A stretch of 64,000 nt of DNA from Caprimulgus europaeus. Taxonomy: Eukaryota > Chordata > Aves > Caprimulgiformes > Caprimulgidae. A program made the translations under genes and the position numbers. This document shows positions 12,884-26,700 of the stretch, piece by piece (position 1 is the stretch's first letter; each line of letters opens with the position of its first letter). The notes below the pieces were generated by a model. The model had not been told where the DNA came from and searched no databases. It worked only from the letters and a program-made list of their open reading frames with translations. Where the stretch lies: contig OU015532.1 in the NCBI GenBank assembly GCA_907165065.1, positions 47,596,839 to 47,660,838 of the forward strand. Direction: 5' to 3'.

Positions 12884-13015
12884 AGACTGGTTTGGGTTGA
12901 AGGGACCTTTCCAGGCCATCTAGTCCAACCCCTGCAGTGACAGGGACATCTTCAACCAGATCAGGTTGCTCACAGCCCCAGCCAACCTGACCTTGAATGT
13001 TTCCAAGGACAGGAA
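12884..13015 (-). mobile_element. CR1 retroposon 3' end (minus strand)
   Basis: On the + strand it reads gactggtttgggttgaaggg, then ccatctagtccaacccctgc, then the 'agatcaggttgctcacagcc' segment. This is the reverse complement of the conserved 3' untranslated end of avian CR1 LINEs. It is 5'-truncated, as is usual for CR1, and the terminal octamer repeats (attctatg-like) are missing or degraded on the 12884 side. There is no coding part. Confidence 0.88.
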
Positions 13016-16000
13016 GTTTTACCATCAAAGTTGTTTGTCATTTGTCATGTAGTTTGGATTTTTTTATAACACACAAAAGGTTTTTCTGTTGTCACTTGGT
13101 TATCATGATTTGTCCATTCAGTTTGGAAGTATTCAGTGTCATTTATGCCTTTTCAAGTTCATTCTGCACGTCTGTAAATTATAATCCTTTATTAGGGTTG
13201 GCAATGAGCTGGCATTTCACTAATGACTTAAAAAATGATATGCCTACACTTCCAATCTCCTCATAGCGGTGCCAAATTTGGAAAAGTAATTCTTCTTCTT
13301 TACACCAGCTGTCTGTGCCAGAAGACAGTTGAACAAATGATAGTGGGGGGAGAAGAGAACAGAGAACAGAAAAGTGGAGAACTGGAACTGAAATTAATTT
13401 AATTGTCAGTCTGAGAAGGGAGCACTTTTGTGATGCCAGACTACTGCATGCCAAGAATCATTACAGAGCATTCCAATGGAAAGGTCTTAAACACACGCAG
13501 AAACCAGAAGTATCCACCAGTGCTTGTTGCCCAAGACTAACTACAGGAAACTGAGATTTAGGAGCACATTTTCTACTAGATTGAGCTGAACATGTAGGAC
13601 GTCAACTGGCGCCCATGAAAAACTACATCTCTAATAAAAAGATGATAGGAAGATGCCTCCAAGGGGCCAGAAACTCTAGTTTAAACAGTCCTAGATCTAC
13701 ACTGACATGCTTTGTGACAGTAAATCAGATGGTGCTCTTCACAGTGCAGCTCTCAAAGAGAAGTCAAGGTTCCTTCCCCCTGACAAACAATAACATTTGC
13801 CCTGTTATATTTATCTTTGCTATTTTTTTCTATTTCTCCCTGTGCTTCTGTATGCACTCAACCGAATTCACACAGCCTCTTCTATCAAGAACTGTCTTTC
13901 TGTTTTCCACTTTACTGCAGAAGCCCAGGAGCAGAGATGATGAGAGGATCGCTTTGTGAGGACAGTGCACTTTGCATGCAAACTCACAGTTGGTGTTTGG
14001 GCAATGCACAAAGCCAGTTAGGTGGAAGAATTTCTCATTCCCTAGCAGACAATGTGAAATCCCTACTGATGTGAAGCTATAATTTCATGTTTCTAAAACA
14101 GTACGAAACCTCAGCTACTGGCTCACAGCTATAACTCTCCTTCTCTTTCACTGGCAACGGCACCTGTTGTTATTCTGAGGACTTTGGATGGAGTGTCACA
14201 TTTAGTTGATTAGAAATTCTGATTTACAGGCAGAATTAAAAAAAAAGAAGAAAAAAGGAAATATGACAAATCTAGATTTTATGCCTTTTATTTTTTTTAA
14301 TTCTCTCTGTCCCAACCTCACACCCCAGATATGCTCAGTGAACAAGCTTCTAGGGTGCAGGAATAAATATTCCTTGTCAGCAGTGCATGGATATTTATAC
14401 CTCCTATTCTCATCTCTTCTTCTAGCTGTTCACTATGGAGAGCTTCCAAATGAGCTATAATAATCCATGATGGTATATCCCCATTCTTTATTATTATCCT
14501 CATTCTTTATTACTCTAAACCCATCACGAGTAAAGAATTTATCAGTCTAATAGAAATACTTAGTGTTGTTCCTGGTTAGGGCAATCTGACAATCCCAGTC
14601 CTCATCACTTCAGAATTGCCTCCTCTCAAAGCGGAGCCTGAACAAGTGCCTGACCTTTGCAGTTATTTTACCCCAGGAAGGTTTGGAGGAGAAGCATGGG
14701 TGGATCATAAGGTAATCCCTGCAGATTGTCAATCTTTAGTCCTTTCTGCATTAAATTAATATTTAAAATTATCTTAAATATTTTAGTATTGGTTTTGGTG
14801 ACTCATACTTTCTTCAGTATCTATTTTAATCAATTTTAATGAGAGGATTACAATGTTCAAGGCTAGCCTGATAAATGGCTCTGGAAAGTTCACTTATCAG
14901 ATTCAAAACTAAAAATAGAACTAATTTGGAAGAAATTTCAGCTAAGAACCTTGCAGTGACTAAATGTTTTTGTGGCTGGGTTGGTTTGTGGGGTTTTTTT
15001 TAAGTCTGATTTTTTTGTGCACTTTCCTTCTGAGGCTTTTAAATAGCCTTATGGATGTGCATTACATATACTTAGGAGTGAGTACGCACTGCTGCCTCTA
15101 GTTTAGAACAACTAACTTACAGAACTGTAATAGAAATTGGGACAGCAATAAGAGGCCAAACCTTCTGACCCATTAAACACAGAAAAATGGGGGGAAAAAA
15201 GTGTAAGTTAAACAAAAAAAAAGTGGGAAAAAAGATCAAGACTTATTTTATGCATGAGAATCCTGGAGACAGTCCACTGCAAACAACTCAAAAGAGATCC
15301 TTGGGCTTCAAGATTTAGGATTGTGGTTTTCTAATTATTTTATCCCACTTCAGAGGTCAAGTCTTGTACATGTGGGTGAAGAACTACAGTTAGATCCAAA
15401 CCTCAGAAAAATGGTGGAATTAATTTTTAGCATTAATGCATTTTATATGCATAATAGACCTTTATAGACTGCAAAAACCATCAGCCCTCTAGACATACAC
15501 TTTGCTCACTGAAGGTGTGAGTTAACGTTCGACACGACAGGATCAGTTTAGGAACTTTATAATCCATATAGCAATTTTTTAAAAGTATTTCAGTGAATTT
15601 AATAACCCAAATAGCCCCGAAAGTCACAAAATCATCCCAGAACGCAGCACACGTTCCAACCAAGCTGAATCCTCACGACACTGCCATTGAGTGCTCCCTC
15701 CCCTTTTCCTCAAGTCATAACAGAATTTGACCAGAGCATTTTGTAGGACCACACAGACCTATTGGGTGCTCTCAGACTATTTTTAGGCTATTTCATGGTC
15801 AGTGCTCTAACAAAAGAACATCTGACAACTTAAGCTCTCTTATAAGCTCTTTCTTGTTGTAATTACTCCGGTTACATTGCACTACATCTCCCTCATGTAA
15901 GCATCTGCACTTAAAGCAACCAAGGAGAATCTGATAGCTTATTCAGATAGATAAGAGCCTCGAGCCCAGAAATGCTTCTCTTTGGTCTTTGCAGTCCTTG

Positions 16001-19000
16001 CCAAAATAAAATTGGCTGCTGCTGCTGAGCTAACGAGAGGGAAGTAACACTGTTAATGACCACAGATGAATGAAATGAGGATCTGATTGTGATTACATGT
16101 TCCTGCAGCTGCTGTGTAGTTAGGTTGTGCTACTTTCTCTCTTTAATAGGAGGAAGAAGCCTGTGTTGTCTACAGCTGCTGTTTCACTGGGTATGCTGGA
16201 TGTTTTGTACATAATGACTCCCCAGATGGGCTGAATAGTGATATTTCTGCCACTATTTTAGAACTTACTTCTACTGATACCTCTGTCTCCCTCTTGTTAT
16301 CAATATTTTTTCCTGTGACTGAAGTACTTAATTTTCTAGAGCTGCACTGTTTGCTGTCTCTATCACTTGCCTATAGCCTTGATAATTTAGTAGCTCTCCA
16401 TTCCTCTGGTGTTTCCAGTAAGCCTCATTTTCAACAGACTTCACTCTGCTCACTCTTCAATATATAAAAACCAAGCCTTGGGGCGTGGGGGTCCTTCCTG
16501 TGTTAAAGGAAGGAGAATAGGTTTTTCCTATGGCTTGGTCCTTTGCTCAGACTTTTGGTCATACTTCCCTTTCTTAAATAGAACTGCTTATTCCATGAAT
16601 TTATAAGTCTCCTCACAGAAGTTCTCTATAACTACCTCTTTATGAATATATTTTAAATTTGGAAATCCTTAAAGGAAAAAAAAGTCTGTAAGTTTCCATG
16701 CATCACATGACAGTGCAATACATTCTAAATTAATTTATATTATTTTGCTTCTAGGAACAAATGAATTTACACAGGAGCACTGAAGAACACACAAAACTTC
16801 AGAAAGACTGAAGAACTCCAAGGTAAAATGAAACATCTTTCAGCAGAGAAATAAGCATTATAAAACTCAGTAGGCTTTTTTTCCTTTATTGAATCTTAAT
16901 ATGAAAATAAAACTATATTCCTCTGATTAAAAAAAAGCAGAGAAATTAAGAGAGAGCTTATGACTGTGAGCATACCATGGACTTAGCATGATCCAAGAGC
17001 TTATTTGTTCTCATTCTTCAATTTTCTTACAATAAGTAATTATCTTCTGGTAATTTCTCTTATTAGATTAATCCTTTACATTTTAATGGAAAGCTGTTTC
17101 TGACAAACAAAAGTAAAGCCTGGCATTCACTAACTTATCTCAGTTTTGAAACAGAAAAATCTGCAACAAATTATTGGATCACTGTTTGAAAATTGAAGAA
17201 TGGCAGCAGTTCAAAAAGAGCTCTAAAACTTAATATTTTCATCTCTGTCCTTGATCAGTGATTCTTTTCTTCACATTCATTTCACTTTCTATCATCAACA
17301 GTAAGGTAAGAATTTAATGTATGTTATGAGCAGAACATCACCTCTTCCTTTTGTCTAGTTTCTGAAAGAGTAACTAAATATTTATCTTTTTTCTGAAGCA
17401 TGAAGTTTTGACCACTGCAGACAAAGATGAATTTGTTGATCTTAAATCTCATGCTGTTTATAAAATTCTATGTTATAAATACTAAATATGAGAGAAAAAA
17501 TCTTACAAGATGAAAAACGTTACTGTTATTTACTGCCTTCTCTGTGGAAAATGCAGGAAAAAAAAAAAGCCCTGATTTTGCTGATATATTTCCTAATTAT
17601 TTACAATATCATATTTCATTTAGCTTTTTGTCCAAAGCTCAAGAAACCAAAGCCATGAAGTGAAATTATTTCAGCTTAAAGCTAACAAGAGGTGCCCTAT
17701 ATTTCCTTTTAGACAATGGATGCTTTTGAAACCCAAGAAAGCCATTCCTCATTAGGTAATTCACATGTGGAACACATCACTAAGAATATTTATTTTACTA
17801 AGCACTTACTAAACAAATGTGTAATTTCACCTTGTCTTATTTGCATATCTGAGTGGAAAAATAAAGGAATCTGTGTCTCCTTGTTTTGTTTCACACAGTT
17901 ACCAAACAGTACTCATTAGTTAGGGTCATGCAGGGAAACGAGAGTAGTGATCTGGCTCTTGTCAAAGTTATTTTAGCCCTTAATAAACATCCTCAGAGAA
18001 GCAATCACTCACTTCCTTGGGGGAGGATGCTGTTATTAAGAAAAAAATCCATTTTAAACTGTTTTCTTATGCCTTTGTGCAAGATGCTTTTGGTTCATTC
18101 CTTTTGGTGCTGAGAGGACGTAGTGTTAATTTGCAGAATGTAAACCAGACTATTCCAGAGTTCAAGACAACATTCTGCATACAGCAGATTAAGTTTGTTA
18201 GTATTAATAGAACCACTTACCCCACCATTCACCTACGGTACAATGGTATGAGAAAAGGTCAGGAAAAAGTCTGTTTTCCTTGCAGACAGACAACTGTGGT
18301 GTTAATGAATGTGCTTAAGATAAGATGGGTGATGCTGTTAAAGTCCAAGTTATTTTTGTGGAGGAACAGCCACTGAAGAGAAAATATTAAAGTTTCAGTT
18401 TACTGCTCTTCACCCCCTTTCTGACTATAAGTAATCCGACTGGTGTGAGTACTCCTGTCCTAAAACTGAATTCATACTAAGTACTGTGTCTTGTATGTCC
18501 AGTGTCCTCTGCACTCTCTTTCAACCTCTGCTGTCTCGTCACTAAGGAAAGTCACTACTACAAACAATCAGGCTCTGGAGAAATGAAGTCCAAAAAGTAC
18601 AGATTTTCAGAAAACTGAACTCCCCAGTTCCTATGCAATGTGGGAAGGTGGAAGGAGGTGGGAACAAAGCAGATGAAAAACTTGCTTTACTCTTCCTGTT
18701 TTCCAGCAAAGTCTCACAGTCTGTATAGCATTTTGGTATTTCTGAATTGCTTTTCTAATTAGAGTGGCACTCCTGATTGGGACAAATTAAATGCACTTGA
18801 GCCTTATAAGATTAACAGATTTCAACAGGCTGAGTTAGAGAAGCAAGGCTTCTCATTCTTTATAGGCAAAGCAATATTATAGGTAGGGTCTGTTGGTGGT
18901 CTTTATTAGTTTGTGTTTAGAGTTCAGGGATAAGCTTTTCATTACAGTTAAGAAATGAATTGGACAGATTTAGTTCTTGTTTATGGTAGATTATAGTGCA

Positions 19001-22000
19001 GGCAGGCTAGTTTAATCCATTGCCAAAAATATCTGAGCTGGATTGTGCTAGCTTGATCAAAGAAGTAAACTAGCTTTAGCCTGGTGAAGCTCTAATAGTG
19101 ATATCATTTTCCACAGAAATAACTTTCATCTGACAGGATACTCTTGACTTCTCATTTTCCCCTTTAAAATTAGTTTAGGAGGAAATAAGATAAGTAGTAA
19201 GTTGATTTTTTCTTTTTTTAATATGCATTATGAAGAGCAGGTTTGTACTGAAGTCAGATGCTCTCAAGTCACCTAATGAAATTTAACCTCTAGGATTTCT
19301 AAGAATCCTAAAATCATTAGCGGTTATATTTCTGAACCAAAAAATACTAGTTGAAAACTATTTCAAACAACTGGAATGAAAGGAAATGGACCTGTCTTAC
19401 CAAAGATCTGAGGAATTCCAGAATAACCATTTTAGCTTAATTTCAGGGAAGGAAACAGAGTGAATAATCAATTTGTAAAGGCCCTCAGGAAAACAAATTG
19501 TCATCAGGTGCTTAACCAAAACAGACTGTCAGTAGCAACCTGTGCCTGGTGGAGCTGCAACCCCTCTAGGTGAGAGCAGCAATAACCTTGACCCAGTGTG
19601 CTCATGAGCAAGCTAAGCACCTACGAGCTAGTAGGAGGGAGTGAAGTGCTAGGACAAGGCCTGTCTGCCATCTCCTTCCGCCTGCTTATGCATCCAGCGC
19701 CAATTAAATGTTCTGACAACAATTATATTGCGGATTCTAAACATTGGAAGCATCTAATAAGCAGGATGTGGAACTTTTTTCCGAGCAGCTGTTATTCCCA
19801 GACATATATGAATGAAATGATAAGTTTTTACACATCATTGTGGAAGTGCAGTCATTAGGTGTGTATTTGGTAGCTGTGCAAAAAAAAAAAAAAGGGATCC
19901 ATTTTACTCATTGATGTTATAGAAATGAAAGAAAAAAAAAAGTTTCAATATCCAGTTGAAATGCAGAAAATTTAGGTAGAGAGACAGTGGGTTTTGAAAG
20001 CAAGAGCTCAGCAATGTTTTAAAGTTAAACTCAGCTGACAGCCATTGCTTTTAACAAAATAGCCCTGCTTTGTATCTTTCCAGAACATGCAGTTTGGAAA
20101 GAATTCCCCATCTACTGAACCATGAATTACAGCAGAGCTGGGGTTTGCCTGTGGCAGCCTTTCCGTCAGAAACCTGCCGCAGCGCTCACTCTTTGGCTTT
20201 ATGGAGAGAGTCACAACGTGACTTCTAACCTTGGTACATTTTTATTAATTAGGAATATTAAATGTCTAAAGAAAAAGAAACATAAGCTTAAATCAAGATC
20301 TTATTCTAGCTCAGTTCACTTGTAAATGATAAGCATCCTCCTGGCATTACAGACCAAATGATCGTATTCAAGCATTCTTGAAGACAGCAGCTCAGAATCA
20401 GAGAGGAGAAAGAAAAGGTCTTTGGTTGCACTGCTAAATTTTTATGAGATCCCAGCTGCTTAATTCTAGCTTGTCAGTAAAAATATACAACTTTTAGAAA
20501 GCAAATTCAGTTTTGTAGCTAATGGTCTGAGTATCATGTATAAGATTTGATTGCAAGCAACCAAGATATAATTTAGATTAAACAGGAAGTACTCCTCTTA
20601 GCTAAAATAATTCATTTCCTCTAAATGGAGAGCAAAGACGATCACTGTTACAGCATAGTGTTAGCAGCAATTCTAGGAAAAAAACAAAAAACAAACAAAA
20701 AACATAAACCACTTTTTCAAGAAAGAACTTTTCAAATGCGTCAGTTGTTAGATAAAAAACACAAATGGAACCAGTACATGCTACGTAGATTGTGAAATCA
20801 AGTATAAACCATTCAAGTATTGCTGTTGAAACAAGGAGCTGGTATGGCCACAGCGGTCCCTGAGAGAAACCCGAGAGATAAGAGAAAGTTATTCTGTGTG
20901 TGGATCTGCATTGGGATTATCTGTGAACAGCTGCAGAGCTCCTTTCCCAGCTTAGAAGCCACATGATTTACCCTTAATAAATGAACTGAATAATAGTACA
21001 ATGCAGAAATCAATACTGGATTGTACCAGTCCCTAGTCCTTAATGACACCGAGTTCATAGAATGCCAGTTCATGATGGCTGATGATCCTGCTGTGTAAAA
21101 TACTGATGTTCTGCAAGTAGCTGGTGAACAAAATCCTTTGCTGGTGACAGTAATAGTGCAGGCAGCACAAACCCCTTCATAGGTTGGGTTCCATTTCCTT
21201 CAGAGATAGAAACCGTGGCCTACTAAACCCATAATGTGACTCTGCTCATTGAGAGGATTTAATCGACCCAAAGGATCTCTGTATCCAGCGGATCTGACCA
21301 ATGCTCTCTTGCTTTTGGAGAGGTATTCAGAGATCTGTGTAACACAGTCTTTTTAACAAGATTACATGGGGCTATTCTCAAATCTGCTGGAAGTATTAGG
21401 ATTCTATTTTTGGCAAGGAGCATTTCTTTGAATAGTATCATGTACAGCCTGTTAATTTATCTGGAGTACTCCCCTGATGTTGTGGGAACAGGATGCACTT
21501 TTAGATTCAGTTTCTTAGTCACACTTCAGTTTCTTAGAAACACTTCCCCTAACTCTTCTGGGAGTGTTTTCCTTGGCTCATTTGGCCATGCTTGTTCAAG
21601 GGAAATTCTCCCTAACTTTACCAGTTTTGTGTTTCACTTCACAGTCAATGGAATCCACCTAGGTAGGAAGAGAGATTCACATTTCCCATCACTGAGAAGG
21701 CACTTGGGGTTTGTGCTGATAAGTGCCATTGCAAGGTCATGGAGGGTGAAATACATAAATGAGTTTATTGGTTCATTATGAGACTCAACATACTCAGGAA
21801 ACCCATGTCAGTGGTTGTCAAGTAGATGATGGCCTCCTGCATGCAGTCTCCAAAGGGAAGTAGATGATATTTGTTCCCATAATAACATCACAGATTGCTT
21901 GGAAATACCTGAGACCTGATAACTACATAACCTGAATGTCTGTGAGACTCTGTGCAGGGATACCTGCTAGTACCAGGTCCTGACATGGCAGGACAGGCTG

Positions 22001-23679
22001 CCTCAACCCCACTTCTAAAGTGTAGTCTGGTTCCAGATCTGGTTTTGAAAAGAGCCTTAAAGTTAGTCTCATCAGCCAGACCTGCCTTATGCAAAATGGT
22101 TACTAACAGCCCAGAGAAAGACAAAAATCTTTATTTACTAAGATGGTTTTCATCGCTCATTTCTGCTGCTCGGTCTTAGCACACCCAGGTGCACATTTCT
22201 GAGGAACAGAAAAAAATAGTTAAGGCAGCCTGTGCAGCTAACATCGGCTTGTTAGCCTGGAGCCATTTCTGACACTTTTCCACAGGCATTCAAACTATCT
22301 ACCTACACTGATTATCAAGGGCAGAGCTTTCTATATGTAATATACCACCAGCACTTTGATTTCTCTCTTTCTGTTTCATGTTGGTTAGACTGCTCAGGCA
22401 GGCTGCAGCTTTTTATTAAATTTAGAGACTGTCAGTCAAACAAAAGGTGTTTTATCAGCTTCCTGTGTGGAAAGAACATAAATGGGAATGTTAGATGTAA
22501 AAGAAAGAAGATGACAAGAAACTGCTCATCTCTAACCATTTGATATCATCTGCAGTTTAGAGTTGGAATATATATTTTTCAGATAAAAAGAGCACTTTTT
22601 CTTGCCTTTACCCTAAGCCATGGAACTTTACATACAAATTTATAGCAAATTTTAAGTCCTTAGAGAAAAAGTTTTGACCCACCTCCAGCAGGACCTGGCT
22701 ACTCTGTGTTTTGGTGTGTAAGGTGAGATGAATGCAGTAACCTTGAATGTAAATTAGTATGTTTGGCTGTACATTAAAATATTTGGGATGATAACACCAT
22801 TGGCTGAAGGGCTGAGAATCATCCCTTAGAGTCTCATCAAGGCCAGGTGTGTCCCAGACAATCTAAAGACAATGATGGATTTTCCATCATCTTTGATAAC
22901 AGATTTCATGCCAATACGGATATTCCAAATTAGATATTCCTAGAGTGAATTCAGAGGAATAAAGTTCCCAGTGACAAGGAGACCATTTGTGCCATCCCTG
23001 TCTGTGGCTACATTAGCAAGCAGTATGGCAGAAAAGGAGAAGGTCTGTAGGGTGTTATTAAGGCAGATTGGCTGTGTTCTGAGGGAGAAGGGAGGCTGCT
23101 CTGGGCTGGCTTTACTCTGGTCTCGGGGACTGAACGTGGATTAATTACTGGAGTGCACCAGGTGTGTCCTGTATGTGCATCTTTCACTTTAGTGTCACCC
23201 CAAAGAAACAGAGCTCAGGCTCCGAGGCTGTTCTCAATCAGGTTCGTTTCAGAACAGCACCCCTGGTTCTCACTAGAACACTGATGTACACACAGCACTA
23301 TTCCAGTTCATTGAAGAAGCCTCTGCTCCCGTTGTCCCTAAACACAGCGTACAGACAATTTAGCCAAACAAAGACTCCATTTGCTTGTTTTACTAATTGC
23401 CATAAGCCGAATTGGAGAGATCAGCCTTGTAGCAAGTGTAATCTGGGGGCCAGATTCATAGTTATGACAGGCTGCAAAGCTCTTCAATTCTAATCTTCTG
23501 CTGCAACTTCACATTAAGCTGCAGTAAACTTTACCATGGTGGCACCTGATCTCTCTCTTACTCAATGGTTAAAAAAATAAATAAGGTAAGAAAATTTTCT
23601 CTCATGTACCAACCCTCCTTTTAATTCACCAGATCAAATTTAGTGGTGCAGTGTGGGGTGAACTTGTACTGCAGAAAGG
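13016..23679. other. Long non-coding stretch, no gene seen
   Basis: More than 10 kb of AT-rich DNA with no supported gene and no clear recent transposon. Simple tracts include A-runs at 14226-14240, 15207-15217 and 19880-19893. There is a partial duplication of 'cattctttattatt' at 14480-14513, and a ~20-bp duplication around cagtttcttag at 21508-21545. A possible + strand exon at 16755-16822 is listed separately. A + strand exon-like patch at 17712-17753 (ag before acaatgg, ttag before gtaatt) is only 42 bases. Open frames reach 123 codons (21410-21781) and look random. Confidence 0.55.
16755..16822 (+). other. Possible non-coding exon, weakly supported
   Basis: The acceptor-like run ttttgcttctag precedes 68 A-rich bases that end ccaag before gtaaaa, a fair donor. 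All three frames contain stops, so it could only be a non-coding RNA or untranslated exon. There is no polyadenylation signal or promoter nearby to anchor it. Confidence 0.14.
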
Positions 23680-23784
23680 CCCTCGGCAGCCTGCTCCAAG
23701 GTGGCCCTGCTCTTGGTAGGCAGTTGGAGCAGATGGCATCCACAGGTCCCTCCACCCAAAATTATTCTGTGATTCCACGATTAT
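23680..23784 (+). mobile_element. CR1 retroposon 3' end (plus strand)
   Basis: Reads cagcctgctccaaggtggcc, then gttggagcagatggcatcc, then aggtccctccacccaaaatt, and finishes attctgtgattccacg. That is the CR1 3' end with its two terminal octamer-like repeats. Several substitutions and the short length mark it as an old, strongly 5'-truncated copy. The weakly similar sequence from about 23640 may belong to it. Confidence 0.82.
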
Positions 23785-26700
23785 TGTCTTCTCAGTGCTG
23801 GCTGATTTGTCAAAAATTGGGTGTTATCACTGAAGTAGAGAATTATCGTGGGGTTTGGGTGTAGGAATTCCATCTGCTCTAACGGATCAGTTTTGCCAAA
23901 AACCATCAGGCTATTTCTTGCCACTTGAGGTTGTGGTTGGCTGGTTCTCTGTTACACTGCCTATTGGAAAACTTCACTGTGCTTGTCAGAAGTTACACAG
24001 CTTTTTAAAAACTTGGGAAATATTTCATCTGCACTTTTTCAAAACCCCAGAGTTATGAGTCTAACTTTCAGAGGGACCTGGACTCTCCTGTTCCCCTGAT
24101 GTCTTAGAGAATACTGCAAGTATATTTATTTTTTTTTTAATGTGTGTGAAACTTTGCTTTTATTGCTAAATATATTTGCAGAAAGACAGGATTTATGTTG
24201 CCTACTTCATTCCATCCTACTGCCTTTTCCTCTCTGAAAGTCATAATTCTCTGCATGCGAATCCCAGGCTTCTCCACTGCTAATTGTGATGTGGCAAAGA
24301 GAGGATTATGACTTGGAATGAGGAATAAGCAGCTGGAATAGATGAACACTTAGAGAAAGAAAGTCATCTTTGCATCAAAAAGTATTGCTTGTTTTCTTTT
24401 CCATTTGCTTTTTTAAAGAAAAGCAAAGAGAGGGGAAATTGCAAAACGGAAAACCATGAGTCTCCTCGCAGAGAGAGGATATGATCATAAATCGCAGGCT
24501 GCGGTATGACAGATGTTAGAGCACTGGTTCCCATGGCAAAGCACTGCCCGGGGCAGAGAATGCCCAGCACTTGGATGATATCTATGCCGGGTTCAGGACA
24601 CCAGCTTCCATAACCATCCAAGGCTTCAGACACAGCTCACCGGTCAGAACTGACTGAAATGTGTTTCTTAATGTTCCAAACTGCATTCAATAACTTCAGC
24701 CACTTCATCAATCTGCTGTTATATACACAGAACATAACCATAGGTCAAACCAACACCCACAGAAATGCAAGTTTTCAAACCATCCACCTCCACATCTGTC
24801 AGTCCATTACACAGCCCATGAAGGAGTCTGGCAGGGCTGTGACACGCCTGAGTTTCATTTCATTTTGTGCGACAAGGACAGTTGTTTTTCCTGCACTTTC
24901 TCATGGCATGCACCAAACAAACTGGTGTACAGAGGAAATCACGGGAGCTGAGCCGGGGCCAGGCCTTCCAGGAACGTATTTCGGAGAGTTCATTTGTAAA
25001 TGACTCGGGTCAGAGTTGGGAGGTATAATGAAACCACAATTACCTCTTTCTGCTCGGAAACAGTTACAACAGGCTTGTCTGGGGAGTTGCTTTACCCTTG
25101 ACAGAATGTCAGGGTATGTACTGGCTATAAAATGTATTTCATTCATAGGAATTTCAACTAACACTGTCTCCTGCAGGGACCTACAGCTGATGTCCCTAGA
25201 AACATCTTCCTTATTGCTCTTTTTAATGAAGTTTAGGATCATTTTTTGCTCTCCAGTTCCCAGTGCTGCTAAAATCAGGAGCTTGTATATCTGGATAGAA
25301 CTGGATACACCTCCTTTTTTTCCAAAAAAGAGGGGATTTGCAAGTTAGCAACCAAGTCCTGCAATGCCTTTTAGAGAAGGGAAGAGAGCAAGTGTTTGCT
25401 GCACACGGTAGGTTAGACCTCCTCCCCTTCCACTCCCTCTTCCTTTTCTGTAAAAGAAATGCAAAATATCTTCCTCCTCTTCAAATGCAAAAAGCTGTGG
25501 GCTCCCTCTTTGCTCTCTGAGGAGAGGGTTGGAAAGAAGAATGATACAGAACCTTCTCTGAGAAGTCTTTGCATTGCTGATAAGTAACTGCCTTCTACAC
25601 ACAGAGGTGCAATGCAAAGTAAGGGGGCAGAGTGGGATGAAATCGAAGATGTACAAGGCAGAACAGGGAGAGAGCTGACAGACCTGTCAGCAAATTGGTG
25701 TAAGTTACAGCATCTTGCTTTAGCTCATAGGCTGAGCTGGATTCACCTCTTGCCAGTGATGTTTGGCAAAGGGACTGAGGAATTAGGCACAGTGGCTGCT
25801 CCTGGCTGTCAGCAGCCTGTTTGAGCAGACAGAAATACATGGGCTGTGAAAAATGACCCAGCAGGACAGGGACCAAGAATGTGCCTGGCATGTCCCCTGC
25901 ACAGAAACCTTCTGGGGCAGCAGACAGCCGTGTTGGCCATGCTAAGCCTGGAAAGATTTGGTGAGATTTTTTAGGAGATTCAATATAGACCAAGCCCAAA
26001 GGACCCAGTTCTCTTTTGCACTTATTTTGGGTTATAATCCCTGTTATTTCTATTGTAATTTTTAAGTAGACAAAAAATATCAATTAATGGAGACCAGGAA
26101 AAGAACTGTATGTAGCAAATTATGTATCTTTACAGCGTGAAGGAGCTGTGGGCTTTGTTGTATTCTTGATCAGTCCTCAATGCACACACTCACCTTTAGT
26201 TCCTGAGCACTTAGGTTACAACCTGGACATTTAATTACAACACTGAGTAAGGCCAGCAGCTCCTGGTACACCACACTCCTCCAGCACTGACATGCCTCGT
26301 TTGTGACCTCGGCCGCAAACGGAAACTTGACAACTCTTAAATACGATCAGCAAGAGCTTGACATCCTTTGCAGATGTTTGCAAACCACTGTATGTTATCT
26401 CTTTGGAACAAGACCTGGAATTCTGTTTGCATTTTTAAAATCCCTAAGGAATGGGGCTCTTGTCCAACAATATGGTCCTCGTGACTGCTGGCAAACAAAT
26501 AGCAAATATTAGAAACACAGGTAAAGTCCCCCAAAATCTGCCTTTTGCCCTCTTTTGCCAGTGGGAACCCACTAGGCCCTCCAGTGCTACCCCAGCCCTC
26601 CCCAAACTCAGGCAAGATGCCGTTTCAGTTAAAATTTCAGTATGCCTTGTTTATTTTTCCCCATCATTTCACAAAAATGCTTTTGGCAGATGGAAATGGC

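Noticed and set aside
25595..26083. 162-codon minus-strand open frame
   Set aside because: No recognisable domain, no coding-like codon bias and no splice context.
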